In this document: in pieces, positions 41,147 through 48,263 of the stretch
Position numbering within the stretch: position 1 is the first letter of the stretch
Layout: each line of letters opens with the position of its first letter
Assembly: GCF_011752625.1 (NCBI RefSeq)
Contig: NZ_VWXD01000003.1
Location: forward strand, 434,001-498,000
DNA: 64,000 nt
Direction of reading: 5' to 3'
Source: Candidatus Pantoea formicae
GTDB lineage: Bacteria; Pseudomonadota; Gammaproteobacteria; Enterobacterales; Enterobacteriaceae
Made by a program: the position numbers and the translations under genes
The notes under the pieces: model-generated
Told to the model about the DNA's origin: nothing
Database searches by the model: none
The model's input: only the letters and a program-made list of their open reading frames with translations

Positions 41147-41296
41147 CTCCCTCCTCGTATTAGATCAATAAGTGTCAAAACCCACACCATTCAAACTTTT
41201 TCACACTCCGTGATTTGCTGATTTGCCAAGCCCAGACCACAATTAGATGCACCGTCTCGTTGCGGTGAAATACCATCTAAGACAGGGAGATAACCA

Positions 41297-41611
41297 ATGA
41301 ATTTTTTCAAAGTCGTTGCAGGATTTTTGATGGCTGCATTTATGGCACTGACACTCAGCGCCTGTGCACCAACCGCTACACAGGAAGGCACCGGGGGCTA
41401 CATTGATGATACGGTGATCACGACCAAGGTTAAGGCTCAGCTATTACACGACGAATCGCTGAAATCGACCGAGATCAATGTAGAAACCTTCAAAGGTAAA
41501 GTGCAGTTGAGCGGCTTTGTCAGCTCACCGCAGATGGCAAATCGCGCCGTAACCGTGACCCGCAGTGTCGAAGGAGTGAAATCTGTCGTTAACAATATGC
41601 AGATTAAGTAA
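41297..41611 (+). CDS. BON-domain lipoprotein
   Basis: 104 aa. Lipoprotein signal with lipobox LSAC (Cys23) and Ala at +2, so outer-membrane location is expected. A single BON domain fills residues about 36-104 (DDTVITTKVKAQLLHDESLK, then INVETFKGKVQLSGFV and SVEGVKSVVNN), similar to one half of periplasmic OsmY. BON proteins are thought to bind phospholipid membranes. It has a good ribosome site (agggag) and stands alone; in E. coli this place after trpA has no such gene. Function not known. Confidence 0.85.
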   Translation: MNFFKVVAGFLMAAFMALTLSACAPTATQEGTGGYIDDTVITTKVKAQLLHDESLKSTEINVETFKGKVQLSGFVSSPQMANRAVTVTRSVEGVKSVVNNMQIK

Positions 41612-41633
41612 CAGCATTTAGCGAGCATCATGG

Positions 41634-41666
41634 GCGGCCTTCGGGCCTAATGCTTGTCAGCTAAGG
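41634..41666 (+). repeat. Left terminal inverted repeat of the 851-bp element
   Basis: Starts gcggccttcgggcctaatgc and goes on to ctaagg. 26 of 33 positions match the reverse complement of 42452-42484. The outer part is itself a GGCC-TTCG-GGCC hairpin. Confidence 0.8.
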
Positions 41667-41679
41667 GGCTCTTCAGATG

Positions 41680-41713
41680 AGGCTGTCATTTTCTTAAAAT
41701 GGCAGCCTTTTTT
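41680..41713 (+). terminator. Terminator downstream of the BON lipoprotein gene
   Basis: Long near-perfect stem aggctgtcatttt/aaaatggcagcct (one T-G pair) with a cttt-like loop, then six T. It lies inside the left edge of the repeat element, about 70 nt after the lipoprotein stop. Confidence 0.8.
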
Positions 41714-41736
41714 ATTATGCGCGGGTGGGCATGTTG

Positions 41737-41811
41737 GTGCGGGCCACAGCACCGCTGCTACCGGGTGCGCGATTGAGTGCGGACCACAGCACCTCTGCTG
41801 CTGCCGGGCCG
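41737..41811 (+). repeat. Two diverged 40-bp direct repeats
   Basis: gtgcggGccacagcacc and gtgcggAccacagcacc begin at 41737 and 41777, each followed by a ctgctRccggg segment. They precede the plus-strand module copy, just as the 41-42-bp repeats precede the minus-strand copy. Confidence 0.6.
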
Positions 41812-41996
41812 TCCTCGCGCCGCTTCGCGGTGCCCTCGGCTGCAACGTCATGCCGGCCGGACCGTTCGGGTACGGCCATCCAGGCCTACCCGAACTGCCT
41901 GTCGCATCCCTGCGACTGGCTCCTGGCACAACGTCTCCGCCTCAGCGCTGCGAATAGCCCTTGCAGCATCAGAGGCGCTGTGGCCTCAGACACTGT

Positions 41997-42104
41997 GCCC
42001 TTTGTGGCAGTAAAAGTGCTATCGCCTGAGCCATCTCGCCCTTTGTAGCATTAAAAACGCTATCGCCTGGGTCATTGCGCCCTTTCCAGCAGCGTAAACA
42101 AATG
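41997..42104 (+). repeat. Central 41-bp direct repeats, about 2.6 units
   Basis: Units begin gccctttgt, gccctttgt and gccctttcc at 41997, 42038 and 42079 and contain gctatcgcctg; exact period 41. The gctatcgcctg part resembles gttatcacctg of the repeats at 42291-42450. Confidence 0.75.
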
Positions 42105-42290
42105 TTAGCAAGCAGGCTGGTGCCGCTCTGGGGCGGGCATTTCGCAGCGCTGAACGGAATGAGGAAGCCAGGAGAGCCAGCATGGATGCTGGCGAAAGGT
42201 GGAGCCGGGACAGGGAAAGTCCCGTCTGCACCGGTCCGTCAGGCGGACGAGTGAAGTGAAGGTACCGCGTCAGCGGCGCGAGGACCGCCA

Positions 42291-42450
42291 GCCCCAGAGC
42301 GGCACCAGACTGCGTTATCACCTGAACAGCAGCCCCAGAGCAGCACCAGACTGCGTTATCACCTGTACCGCCAGCCCCAGAGCAGCACCAGACTGCGTTA
42401 TCACCTGTACCGCCAGCCCCAGAGCAGCACCAGACTGCGTTATCACCTAA
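42291..42450 (+). repeat. Four tandem 41-42-bp repeats
   Basis: Units begin gccccagagc at 42291, 42332, 42374 and 42416 and contain ggcaccagac or agcaccagac, then tgcgttatcacct. Units two to four are almost identical. There are no unique spacers, so this is not a CRISPR array. Confidence 0.92.
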
Positions 42451-42451
42451 T

Positions 42452-42484
42452 CCTTAACTGAGAGGCATTAGGCCTTCGGGCCGC
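42452..42484 (-). repeat. Right terminal inverted repeat of the 851-bp element
   Basis: Ends gcattaggccttcgggccgc, followed at once by eight T. Together these could also act as a plus-strand terminator (GGCC-TTCG-GGCC stem plus T run). Confidence 0.8.
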
Positions 42485-42888
42485 TTTTTTTTCCATCGTG
42501 AGCCCGATCGCCGCCACATTGGTCGCGTACCTGAAACTTTATTTTTGCCACATAAGCTGTCAAATTCTCCCGACTAGTACCACTCAATAATAAAGTGAAA
42601 CCACGATTTCCTTATAGCTGATATCTCTTTTTTTCATTTTCACCCCTGTTCACCAGTTTATCTGAATGAGTTTCACTTAGATGCTCGATGCTATTGATTT
42701 GCCCTGTTGTTAGCTTTCCTCACACTTGACAGGATTGGCACTGAACGGACAAATAAAATTAAGAAAATTACCCATAATAAAAATAATTCCATTAGTCGGC
42801 GTTAAGCTTAATGTCGAAATTAATATTGTGTGCGCAATAAATATCCACGACACTAGCTGAGAATTATAATAAAAAAGGAAGTATCGAA
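42485..42888. other. AT-rich intergenic region
   Basis: 404 bp, AT-rich, with no gene I can support. A TTGACA at 42727-42732 is the best -35 candidate for the downstream gene but has no clear -10 at 17 nt. Confidence 0.5.
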
Positions 42889-43248
42889 ATGAAACCTACT
42901 GCTAAGCTTGGATTGTTATGCACCTTAGGAATTTTACTGTGTGGTTCCGGTTATGAAGTTGCTTCGCAACCCACAGGAAACCCGCAAGATCAGATGATTT
43001 GCCTTAAGATTCATAGCAACGATGCAATAACGTCAGTTAAAAAAGATTTAGTCGGGAGTCCGCATCCTGAAATGTCAGGGAGACAGCTTATCACGATGAA
43101 TTCATTATTATTTCATAGTAATGAGGTAAAGAAAGAAGGTACTGAATTTCTCATCCCTTTTACGCTCAACGATCGGGGTAACCCGGTGGATTTTCAGGCC
43201 ATCGTGAAATGTTCAGATTTAAATAATATTGAATACGCTAAATTATAA
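42889..43248 (+). CDS. Putative secreted small protein, unknown family
   Basis: 119 aa. An N-terminal signal peptide (MKPTAKLGLLCTLGILLCGS) is followed by a soluble domain with two cysteines (CLKIHSND, IVKCSDLN) that could form a disulfide. The Cys in the signal is not in a good lipobox (GILLC). A good ribosome site (aggaag) precedes the ATG. Codon use is AT-richer than the neighbours, which suggests acquired DNA. I do not recognise the family. Confidence 0.65.
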   Translation: MKPTAKLGLLCTLGILLCGSGYEVASQPTGNPQDQMICLKIHSNDAITSVKKDLVGSPHPEMSGRQLITMNSLLFHSNEVKKEGTEFLIPFTLNDRGNPVDFQAIVKCSDLNNIEYAKL

Positions 43249-43318
43249 TTTATACCCGCACGTCACTCATTAAACTTTGAGTCTCCTTCACGACTCGCAC
43301 ACAGCAAACGGACATATT

Positions 43319-43636
43319 ATGTATAAATCAATTAAATATTATGTTTCACAACATACCTCGAGAACTGTGCTGCTGCATAAAGAAGGCTGTCAGTATTTAC
43401 CACGACCTGATTCCCGTTCGTTTATTGGCAGCTGCTATACGCCAGCGCAGGCATTAACCGTATCATTGATGCAATACAGCAACATCCACTACTGCCCCCA
43501 CTGTTTGTCTGACGTGACGCATGCCAAAGTTGCTCCCGTTAATCCCCCTCCTCTGATCCCCTTGTGTGGGGCGAAAAAGCCGCCTAAAAAACCCAAGGAG
43601 AAGCAACTGAAAGCGGTAAGACATTTCCCCGTCTAA
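43319..43636 (+). CDS. Small Cys-rich protein, possible zinc-binding, unknown family
   Basis: 105 aa. The central part LLHKEGCQYLPRP, RSFIGSCYTPAQAL and NIHYCPHCLSD has four cysteines in a C-x(n)-C-x(n)-CxxC arrangement with a nearby His, which looks like a small metal site. The tail is proline- and lysine-rich (GAKKPPKKPKEKQ). The ATG at 43319 has only a weak site; a TTG at 43277 would extend it by 14 residues. No signal peptide. Function unknown. Confidence 0.55.
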   Translation: MYKSIKYYVSQHTSRTVLLHKEGCQYLPRPDSRSFIGSCYTPAQALTVSLMQYSNIHYCPHCLSDVTHAKVAPVNPPPLIPLCGAKKPPKKPKEKQLKAVRHFPV

Positions 43637-43654
43637 TCGCCTGTAACTTTACTG

Positions 43655-43684
43655 CATAACGCGACGGGATGACGTCGCGTTATG
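43655..43684. terminator. Stem-loop between converging genes before ompW
   Basis: 11-bp perfect stem cataacgcgac/gtcgcgttatg, 8-nt loop, no T run on either side; probably an mRNA-end structure for ompW (stop 7 nt away). Confidence 0.5.
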
Positions 43685-43690
43685 GCTCCA

Positions 43691-44323
43691 TCAGAAGCGG
43701 TAGCCCACACCAAAGAAGAACACCCACGGATCAATACGCGTATTAATGTTCTGTTGTTCACCGTTGGCTTTGAATTTCACTTCGGTATCGATATCCATGT
43801 ACCACAGTGAGGCGTTGAGCATCCAGTCGCGGTTAATTTGATAATCCATCCCCACCTGACCGGCAATACCCCAAGAATCTTTGACGCTTAAATCGCTTAG
43901 GCCTGCATCCTGACCCGTCTGATTAAATTTGGCATCGTAGAACGTGGTGTAGTTGATCCCCACGCCGACATAAGGACGTACCGGACTATTGCGTTCAAAA
44001 AAGTAATACTGGGCCATCAACGTCGGTGGCAGTTGGCGCACGGTAGCCAGGTTGCCTGTTGGCCCCAATCCAACCTTATGGCGGAACGGTGTAGCGGCTA
44101 ATAGCTCAACACCAATATTGTCAGTTGCCATGTACGTGAAGGTTAAGCCTAGTTGCGTATCGTTGCTCACGTTAAAACCACCCATACCCAGCACATTATC
44201 AGAGCCTTCGGTCGGGCGGACGGTGGCACTACCCGCTCGCATAAAGAAATCACCCGCTTCATGAGCCAGTGCCCATTGAGGAATGGCCAGAGCCATCAAC
44301 AGCGCGCATTTTGCCAGTTTCAT
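43691..44323 (-). CDS. ompW: Outer-membrane protein W
   Basis: 210-aa precursor (E. coli 212) of a small 8-stranded beta-barrel. Signal peptide ends WALAHEAGDF; the C-terminus GVGYRF ends in the aromatic residue expected for outer-membrane assembly. Start at 44323 with an AGGAG site. An FNR-type site lies upstream, which fits FNR control of ompW in E. coli. Confidence 0.95.
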   Translation of the reverse strand: MKLAKCALLMALAIPQWALAHEAGDFFMRAGSATVRPTEGSDNVLGMGGFNVSNDTQLGLTFTYMATDNIGVELLAATPFRHKVGLGPTGNLATVRQLPPTLMAQYYFFERNSPVRPYVGVGINYTTFYDAKFNQTGQDAGLSDLSVKDSWGIAGQVGMDYQINRDWMLNASLWYMDIDTEVKFKANGEQQNINTRIDPWVFFFGVGYRF

Positions 44324-44439
44324 AATCACTCCTTTGCTGAAAAGTAGGGTCTTAATGTTGAATGCGGCACAAGATCTACCCCTTTTTTGGTAAAAGATCA
44401 TCTGTATCAATTCAAATTAATCACTTAAAAAACAATGGA

Positions 44440-44453
44440 TTGATTCAGATCAA
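44440..44453 (-). promoter_or_regulatory. FNR-type site upstream of ompW
   Basis: TTGAT-tcag-ATCAA, a perfect match to the FNR consensus, about 117 nt before the ompW start. It could also act on yciC, whose start is 180 nt away on the other side. Confidence 0.7.
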
Positions 44454-44583
44454 TTTTGGCGTTATAGCCATAATTGGAACTGGTTGTGGAAACGTGACAG
44501 GCGTCATGATTGCGTGGTTTAACGCTTCTTTACGTCAGATTGACAGAAAGTTAGGGTATTGCGGGTGCCAGCCTGCCCGGAGA

Positions 44584-44636
44584 ACATGTACAATCGCCGG
44601 GTTAATTAACCCGGTTCCATCAAGGAGAGTACATGT
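44584..44636 (+). promoter_or_regulatory. Nested inverted repeats covering the yciC ribosome site and start codon
   Basis: Outer arms acatgtac (44584-44591) and gtacatgt (44629-44636); the second arm contains the yciC ATG. Inside lies the 18-nt palindrome ccgggttaattaacccgg (44597-44614). As RNA this could bury the start codon. Confidence 0.5.
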
Positions 44637-45367
44637 CTATCACGGCAAGCTCGTTATACCGTGACACAGGAAATTTTCTGCGCCATCAGCTGGTTACTAT
44701 TGTGCTGATGGCATTGCTGACGTCGTTCATTACCGTGATCGTGGGTCATGCATTAACGCCAGGCGAAGACCAGTTATCGTTGCTCAGCCAAGCCGATGAC
44801 AGCGCAACATCGCTGTTTGAGCTGGTCCAGAATATGTCACCCGACCAACAACGCATCTTGCTACGCGCCTCCGCTGCTGGCACCTTTGCTGCGCTGATTG
44901 GCAACACCCTGTTGTTGGGCGGAATGCTGTGCCTGATCCCACTGGTTTCTAACGGCCAACGCGTAAGCGCCTTGCGTGCGATTGGTGCCTCAGCACCTTT
45001 ACTGCCGAAACTGCTACTGCAAACCTTCCTGATCACCTTGCTGGTTCAAATCGGCTTTATGGTACTGATTGTTCCCGGCGTTATTCTGGCGATCCTGTTG
45101 TCACTGGCGCCGGTGATGCTGGTGAGCGAGAAAATGGGTGTCATGGGTGCCATGCGCGCCAGTATGAAACTGGCGTGGAAGAACATGAAAGTCATCGCGC
45201 CAGCCATTGTGCTGTGGCTTCTGGCTAAAATCGTGTTGATGTTCCTTGTTTCATCACTCACGGTATTACCAGTGAATATCGCTTCCGTCGTGATGAACGC
45301 GCTGGGCAATCTGGTTTCTGCCATCCTGATTATTTATTTGTATCGGCTGTATATGCTGTTACGTTAA
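44633..45367 (+). CDS. yciC: UPF0259 inner-membrane protein YciC
   Basis: 244 aa (E. coli 247), six hydrophobic segments; N-terminus [19 protein letters not shown] is that of YciC. Start has an AAGGAGAG site. First of yciC-yciB-yciA. Function in the envelope, not defined. Confidence 0.93.
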   Translation: MSITASSLYRDTGNFLRHQLVTIVLMALLTSFITVIVGHALTPGEDQLSLLSQADDSATSLFELVQNMSPDQQRILLRASAAGTFAALIGNTLLLGGMLCLIPLVSNGQRVSALRAIGASAPLLPKLLLQTFLITLLVQIGFMVLIVPGVILAILLSLAPVMLVSEKMGVMGAMRASMKLAWKNMKVIAPAIVLWLLAKIVLMFLVSSLTVLPVNIASVVMNALGNLVSAILIIYLYRLYMLLR

Positions 45368-45370
45368 CGG

Positions 45371-45396
45371 TTAAGGCGCTCTGCGGAGCGCCTTAA
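45371..45396 (+). terminator. Stem-loop between yciC and yciB
   Basis: ttaaggcgctc/gagcgccttaa-type stem with a short loop and no T run; may give partial termination or protect the yciC transcript end. Confidence 0.4.
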
Positions 45397-45426
45397 CTGA
45401 ACGATCCTGCCCTAACTGGAAACACT

Positions 45427-45966
45427 ATGAAGCAGTTACTCGATTTTCTTCCCCTGGTAGTTTTCTTTATTTTCTACAAGCTGTACGACATTTTTGTCGC
45501 GTCAGGTGCCCTGATTGTTGCAACAGGATTGGCATTGGTTGTGAGCTGGGTGCTCTATCGCAAGCTGGAAAAGATGACCATCTTTACCTTCGTGCTGGTC
45601 GCGGTATTCGGAACATTAACGCTGGTGTTCCACAATGATGAATTCATTAAATGGAAAGTGACCGTCATCTATTCTCTGTTTGCGCTGGCGCTGCTTTATA
45701 GCCAGTGGTTCATGAAACAACCCTTGATTCAGACCATGCTCGGCAAAGAACTGCAGTTACCAAGCGGCGTGTGGCGTCGGCTGAACATTGCCTGGGCGAT
45801 CTTCTTCCTGGCCTGCGGCCTGGCCAATATCTATGTTGCGTTTTGGTTATCACAAGAGTTTTGGGTTAACTTTAAAGTGTTCGGTCTGACCGGCCTGACC
45901 CTACTGTTTACGCTTTTAAGCGGCGTGTACATCTGGCGACAGATGCCGCAACAAGAACAAAAATAA
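45427..45966 (+). CDS. yciB: Inner-membrane-spanning protein YciB (intracellular septation protein A family)
   Basis: 179 aa (E. coli 179), five membrane segments; [20 protein letters not shown] and the later [14 protein letters not shown] are the family signature. In E. coli it interacts with cell-wall elongation and division proteins and, with DcrB, affects envelope lipid balance. Confidence 0.95.
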   Translation: MKQLLDFLPLVVFFIFYKLYDIFVASGALIVATGLALVVSWVLYRKLEKMTIFTFVLVAVFGTLTLVFHNDEFIKWKVTVIYSLFALALLYSQWFMKQPLIQTMLGKELQLPSGVWRRLNIAWAIFFLACGLANIYVAFWLSQEFWVNFKVFGLTGLTLLFTLLSGVYIWRQMPQQEQK

Positions 45967-45973
45967 GAACCCC

Positions 45974-45998
45974 GCCCGACACTGTCGGGCTTCTCTTC
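45974..45998 (+). terminator. Terminator-like hairpin after yciB
   Basis: gcccgac-act-gtcgggc followed by ttctcttc, 8 nt past the stop; probably partial termination before yciA. Confidence 0.6.
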
Positions 45999-46018
45999 AT
46001 CTGCAGAAGAACTGAGCA

Positions 46019-46435
46019 ATGGACGAAAAACATAAATTGCCGCAAGGCGAGATGGTGTCGCGTACCCTGGCGATGCCAGCGGATACCAATGCTAATGGTG
46101 ATATCTTTGGCGGCTGGTTGATGTCGCAGATGGACATGGGCGGTGCCATCATGGCCAAAGAGATTGCCGAAGGCCGTGTCGTCACGGTACGCGTGGACGG
46201 TATGTCATTCCTGAAACCTGTGGCCGTCGGTGATGTGGTGAGCTGCTATGCGCGTTGCATTCGCACCGGTAACAGTTCAATGACCATCAATGTAGAAGTG
46301 TGGATCAAAAAGGTATCGTCAGAACCGATCGGTCAGACCTATTGTGCGACGGAAGCGGTCTTCGTCTATGTCGCCGTGGATAACACGGGTAAATCCCGCC
46401 CACTCCCACCGGGAAGAGCGAATCTCGGCGAATAG
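46019..46435 (+). CDS. yciA: Acyl-CoA thioester hydrolase YciA
   Basis: 138-aa hotdog-fold thioesterase (E. coli 132). Catalytic region PADTNANGDIFGGWLMSQMD contains the Asp of the active site; RVDGMSFLKPVAVGD follows. Broad acyl-CoA hydrolysis is known for the family. Third gene of the yciCBA group. Confidence 0.95.
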   Translation: MDEKHKLPQGEMVSRTLAMPADTNANGDIFGGWLMSQMDMGGAIMAKEIAEGRVVTVRVDGMSFLKPVAVGDVVSCYARCIRTGNSSMTINVEVWIKKVSSEPIGQTYCATEAVFVYVAVDNTGKSRPLPPGRANLGE

Positions 46436-46442
46436 CAGCGAT

Positions 46443-46472
46443 AAAAAAAGCGGTTGATGACCGCTTTTTTTA
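46443..46472. terminator. Bidirectional terminator between yciA and tonB
   Basis: Seven A, stem agcggt/accgct with loop tgatg-like, seven T; works from both sides of the two converging genes. Confidence 0.9.
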
Positions 46473-46494
46473 TTATGGATTGTGAGCTGTTTGT

Positions 46495-47250
46495 TTACTC
46501 AATGCTTGCGCCACCGTCAAAACGGAACACAATGTTCATAGTTATGCCGGTACCCGGTCGGCCCGGTTGATAGCGCCATTTTCTAAGCGCCAGCTTCACT
46601 TCGCGCTCAAACATATTACGCGGATTCGCCGAGAGAATTTCAACGTTATCAACACGGCCATCGCTATCCACATCGAATTTAACACGCACATTACCTTCAA
46701 TACGCAATGCCTGTGCACGGCTAGGATAAATAGGTTTACTCTGATTCAGCGCTTTTGGACCATCTGAAACGGTTTGAGTCGGCGCAGGATTGTTTTTAGG
46801 CGCAGCCGTGGGGCGCGTTTGTGTAGTAGGGACATCCTGTTTAACCGGGCTCTCTTGTGGCTTCACTTCCTGGCGCGGCTTCGGCTCAACTTTTTTCTCA
46901 ACCTTGGGTTTAGGCTTAGGCTTTGGTTTCGGCTTAGGTTCCGGTTTCGGAATGGGCACAGGCTCGACTTTAGGCGGCTCAGGCGCGACCTCTGGCTCTG
47001 GCTCCGGTTCTGCCACAGGCTCTGGAGGCGGTGGTGTGACCTGCGCAGGAGCGGGTTCTGGCTGTACTTCAGGTGCCACCATCGTCACACTAATCGGCGG
47101 AGATGATTTCGGAACCTCAATGGTCTGATGAAACGATGCATAGAGAATGCCCGCAATCAGTGAGCCGTGGAGTACCACGGACAAGATCATAGCTACGGGG
47201 GTACGTGTAGGAAGAGGCGTAGTCAACGTCGTCATATCAGTCATATTCAT
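46495..47250 (-). CDS. tonB: TonB energy-transducing protein
   Basis: About 251 aa (E. coli 239). Inner-membrane anchor (MILSVVLHGSLIAGILYASF), a long Pro-rich linker with Glu-Pro then Lys-Pro repeats (EPEPEPEVAPEPP; KPEPKPKPKPKPKPK) and the C-terminal domain (YPSRAQALRIEGNVRVKFD; MFEREVKLALRKWRYQP). Transmits proton-motive energy from ExbBD to siderophore and B12 receptors. The start is uncertain among ATGs at 47250, 47244 and 47235; none has a strong ribosome site, and the last aligns best with E. coli. Confidence 0.95.
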   Translation of the reverse strand: MNMTDMTTLTTPLPTRTPVAMILSVVLHGSLIAGILYASFHQTIEVPKSSPPISVTMVAPEVQPEPAPAQVTPPPPEPVAEPEPEPEVAPEPPKVEPVPIPKPEPKPKPKPKPKPKVEKKVEPKPRQEVKPQESPVKQDVPTTQTRPTAAPKNNPAPTQTVSDGPKALNQSKPIYPSRAQALRIEGNVRVKFDVDSDGRVDNVEILSANPRNMFEREVKLALRKWRYQPGRPGTGITMNIVFRFDGGASIE

Positions 47251-47263
47251 TGAGTGAAGCGCA

Positions 47264-47287
47264 GATTTTAAATGCAAATAGCAATCA
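47264..47287 (-). promoter_or_regulatory. tonB promoter, likely Fur-regulated
   Basis: The minus strand reads tgattgctatttgcatttaa then aatc, which as I recall it is the E. coli tonB promoter sequence, where a Fur site overlaps. The Fur match by itself is imperfect. Confidence 0.55.
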
Positions 47288-47440
47288 GTTTCAATAAGCG
47301 ATGTGCAAGCCATGACCATAAAGGCTTTTTTTAACGCCAATTGCGCTATTTAGCAGCGTAATTATCTTTCATTTGCACTCTGATTAACGATCACTTAACG
47401 TGTCTCGCAATTTCGGCAAGTCTAACGGGAGTACCCCATC

Positions 47441-47737
47441 GTGCTTTACGTCATTTATGCGGAAGATACCGCAGATTCACTGGAAAAACGCAATTCCGTA
47501 CGCCCTGCGCATCTTGCGCGCTTGCAGTTACTGCATGACGAAGGTCGTCTTATCGCCGCGGGTCCAATGCCAGCTGTCGATAGCAACGATCCAGGTCCAG
47601 CAGGTTTTACCGGTTCAGTGATCATTGCTGAATTTTCGTCGCTTGAAACCGCACAATCCTGGGCCAATGACGATCCCTATATTGCCGCTGGCGTCTATGA
47701 AAAAGTGTCCGTGAAACCCTTCAAACGCGTTTTCTAG
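47441..47737 (+). CDS. yciI: YciI-family protein
   Basis: 98 aa (E. coli 98). YCII-domain ferredoxin-like fold; conserved [19 protein letters not shown] (here NSVRPAHL) and [13 protein letters not shown] with the His and Asp of the proposed active site. GTG start preceded by gggag. Function not established. Confidence 0.93.
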   Translation: MLYVIYAEDTADSLEKRNSVRPAHLARLQLLHDEGRLIAAGPMPAVDSNDPGPAGFTGSVIIAEFSSLETAQSWANDDPYIAAGVYEKVSVKPFKRVF

Positions 47738-47740
47738 TAG

Positions 47741-47911
47741 ATGTGGCAGTCGGTTTTACTGCTGATGGCGGTTTTTGCACTCATTGGCAGAGCACTATGG
47801 ATTTGGCGTCAGCAAGGATGGCGCCAGGCCCGACAGCACATTGTGATGTTAATTGTGCTGGCAGCAGCATTACAGATCGTCAATGTCTCTCTGGTGTTAC
47901 GCGGCGCTTAA
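47741..47911 (+). CDS. Possible small two-span membrane protein downstream of yciI
   Basis: 56 codons starting 3 nt after the yciI stop. MWQSVLLLMAVFALIGRALW is one hydrophobic segment, then a basic loop (RQQGWRQARQH), then a second segment (IVMLIVLAAALQIVNVSLVL). There is no ribosome site, so translation would depend on coupling to yciI. The composition fits a membrane protein. It occupies the place of kch in E. coli. I do not know a homologue. Confidence 0.45.
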   Translation: MWQSVLLLMAVFALIGRALWIWRQQGWRQARQHIVMLIVLAAALQIVNVSLVLRGA

Positions 47912-47922
47912 CGGCCGCGTAA
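47897..47922. terminator. Hairpin spanning the end of the small membrane ORF
   Basis: ttacgcggc/gccgcgtaa with an 8-nt loop that contains the TAA; no T run. Lies between converging genes. Confidence 0.4.
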
Positions 47923-47927
47923 GCCAT

Positions 47928-48101
47928 TTACATATTTTGCGTGATGAACAAGATAGAGCGGCGATGCTGCTGCGCGACCTGATGGCGAATAGCATGAATA
48001 CGCTTATAGCGACGTGACTGCCCTTCCAGCCAACGCGCCCGACGGCGGTGTACCTGACGTAACATTCTCCAGCGCGCGACTTCATTTCTGCTTCGTCTCA
48101 T
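47928..48101 (-). CDS. yciY: Small basic protein YciY
   Basis: 57 aa, very basic: MRRSRNEVARWRMLRQ then RRRARWLEGQSRRYKRIHAI. This closely follows E. coli YciY (MKRSRTEVGRWRMQRQ; WLEGQSRRNMRIHSIR), has the same length, and is in the same place, divergent from cls. Function unknown. It is too short to stand out by ORF length alone. Confidence 0.85.
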   Translation of the reverse strand: MRRSRNEVARWRMLRQVHRRRARWLEGQSRRYKRIHAIRHQVAQQHRRSILFITQNM

Positions 48102-48263
48102 CACATCCTCTCATCCAAGCTAAACTCGCCAGGCATTATAAAGATCTGATTGAAAATGCCAAATCGAAAGCTTCATTGAACTGTCATTCACGATTAAAGG
48201 TTTCACTAGTGCGGTTCAGCACGTAAACTTTGCTCATCAAAGCGCGAACAGGATGTCCACTGC

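Larger units (their letters stand above)
41634..42484. repeat. 851-bp non-coding repeat element, bounded by inverted repeats
   Basis: GC-rich segment between the BON lipoprotein gene and an AT-rich stretch. It is bounded by 33-nt imperfect inverted repeats. Inside are two diverged copies of one module in opposite orientation: 41812-41954 on the plus strand and 42141-42284 on the minus strand. They share 13-nt exact anchors at both ends (tcctcgcgccgct and tcagcgctgcgaa), set 143 and 144 bp apart, and weaker matches between. Clusters of 40-42-bp direct repeats lie outside and between the two copies. There is also an inner 22-nt inverted repeat (42117-42138 with 42287-42308, 21 of 22). No transposase and no convincing gene were seen. 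It may be a non-autonomous mobile element, a structured RNA locus, or a palindrome built by repeat expansion; I cannot name it. Confidence 0.75.

Noticed and set aside
42019..42321. 100-codon minus-strand frame inside the 851-bp element
   Set aside because: It runs through the repeats and the inner inverted repeat, has no ribosome site, and a similar open frame on the plus strand is explained by GC-rich composition. Kept only as a possibility under the module finding.
42291..42450. CRISPR array
   Set aside because: The repeats are contiguous 41-42-bp units with no unique spacers, and no cas genes are in the window.
41634..42484. Classical insertion sequence
   Set aside because: No transposase frame, no clear target-site duplication, and the inverted repeats are imperfect.
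46774..47128. Repetitive frames opposite tonB (Gly/Ser- or Arg/Leu-rich)
   Set aside because: They are the complement of the Pro-Glu and Pro-Lys repeats of the TonB linker.
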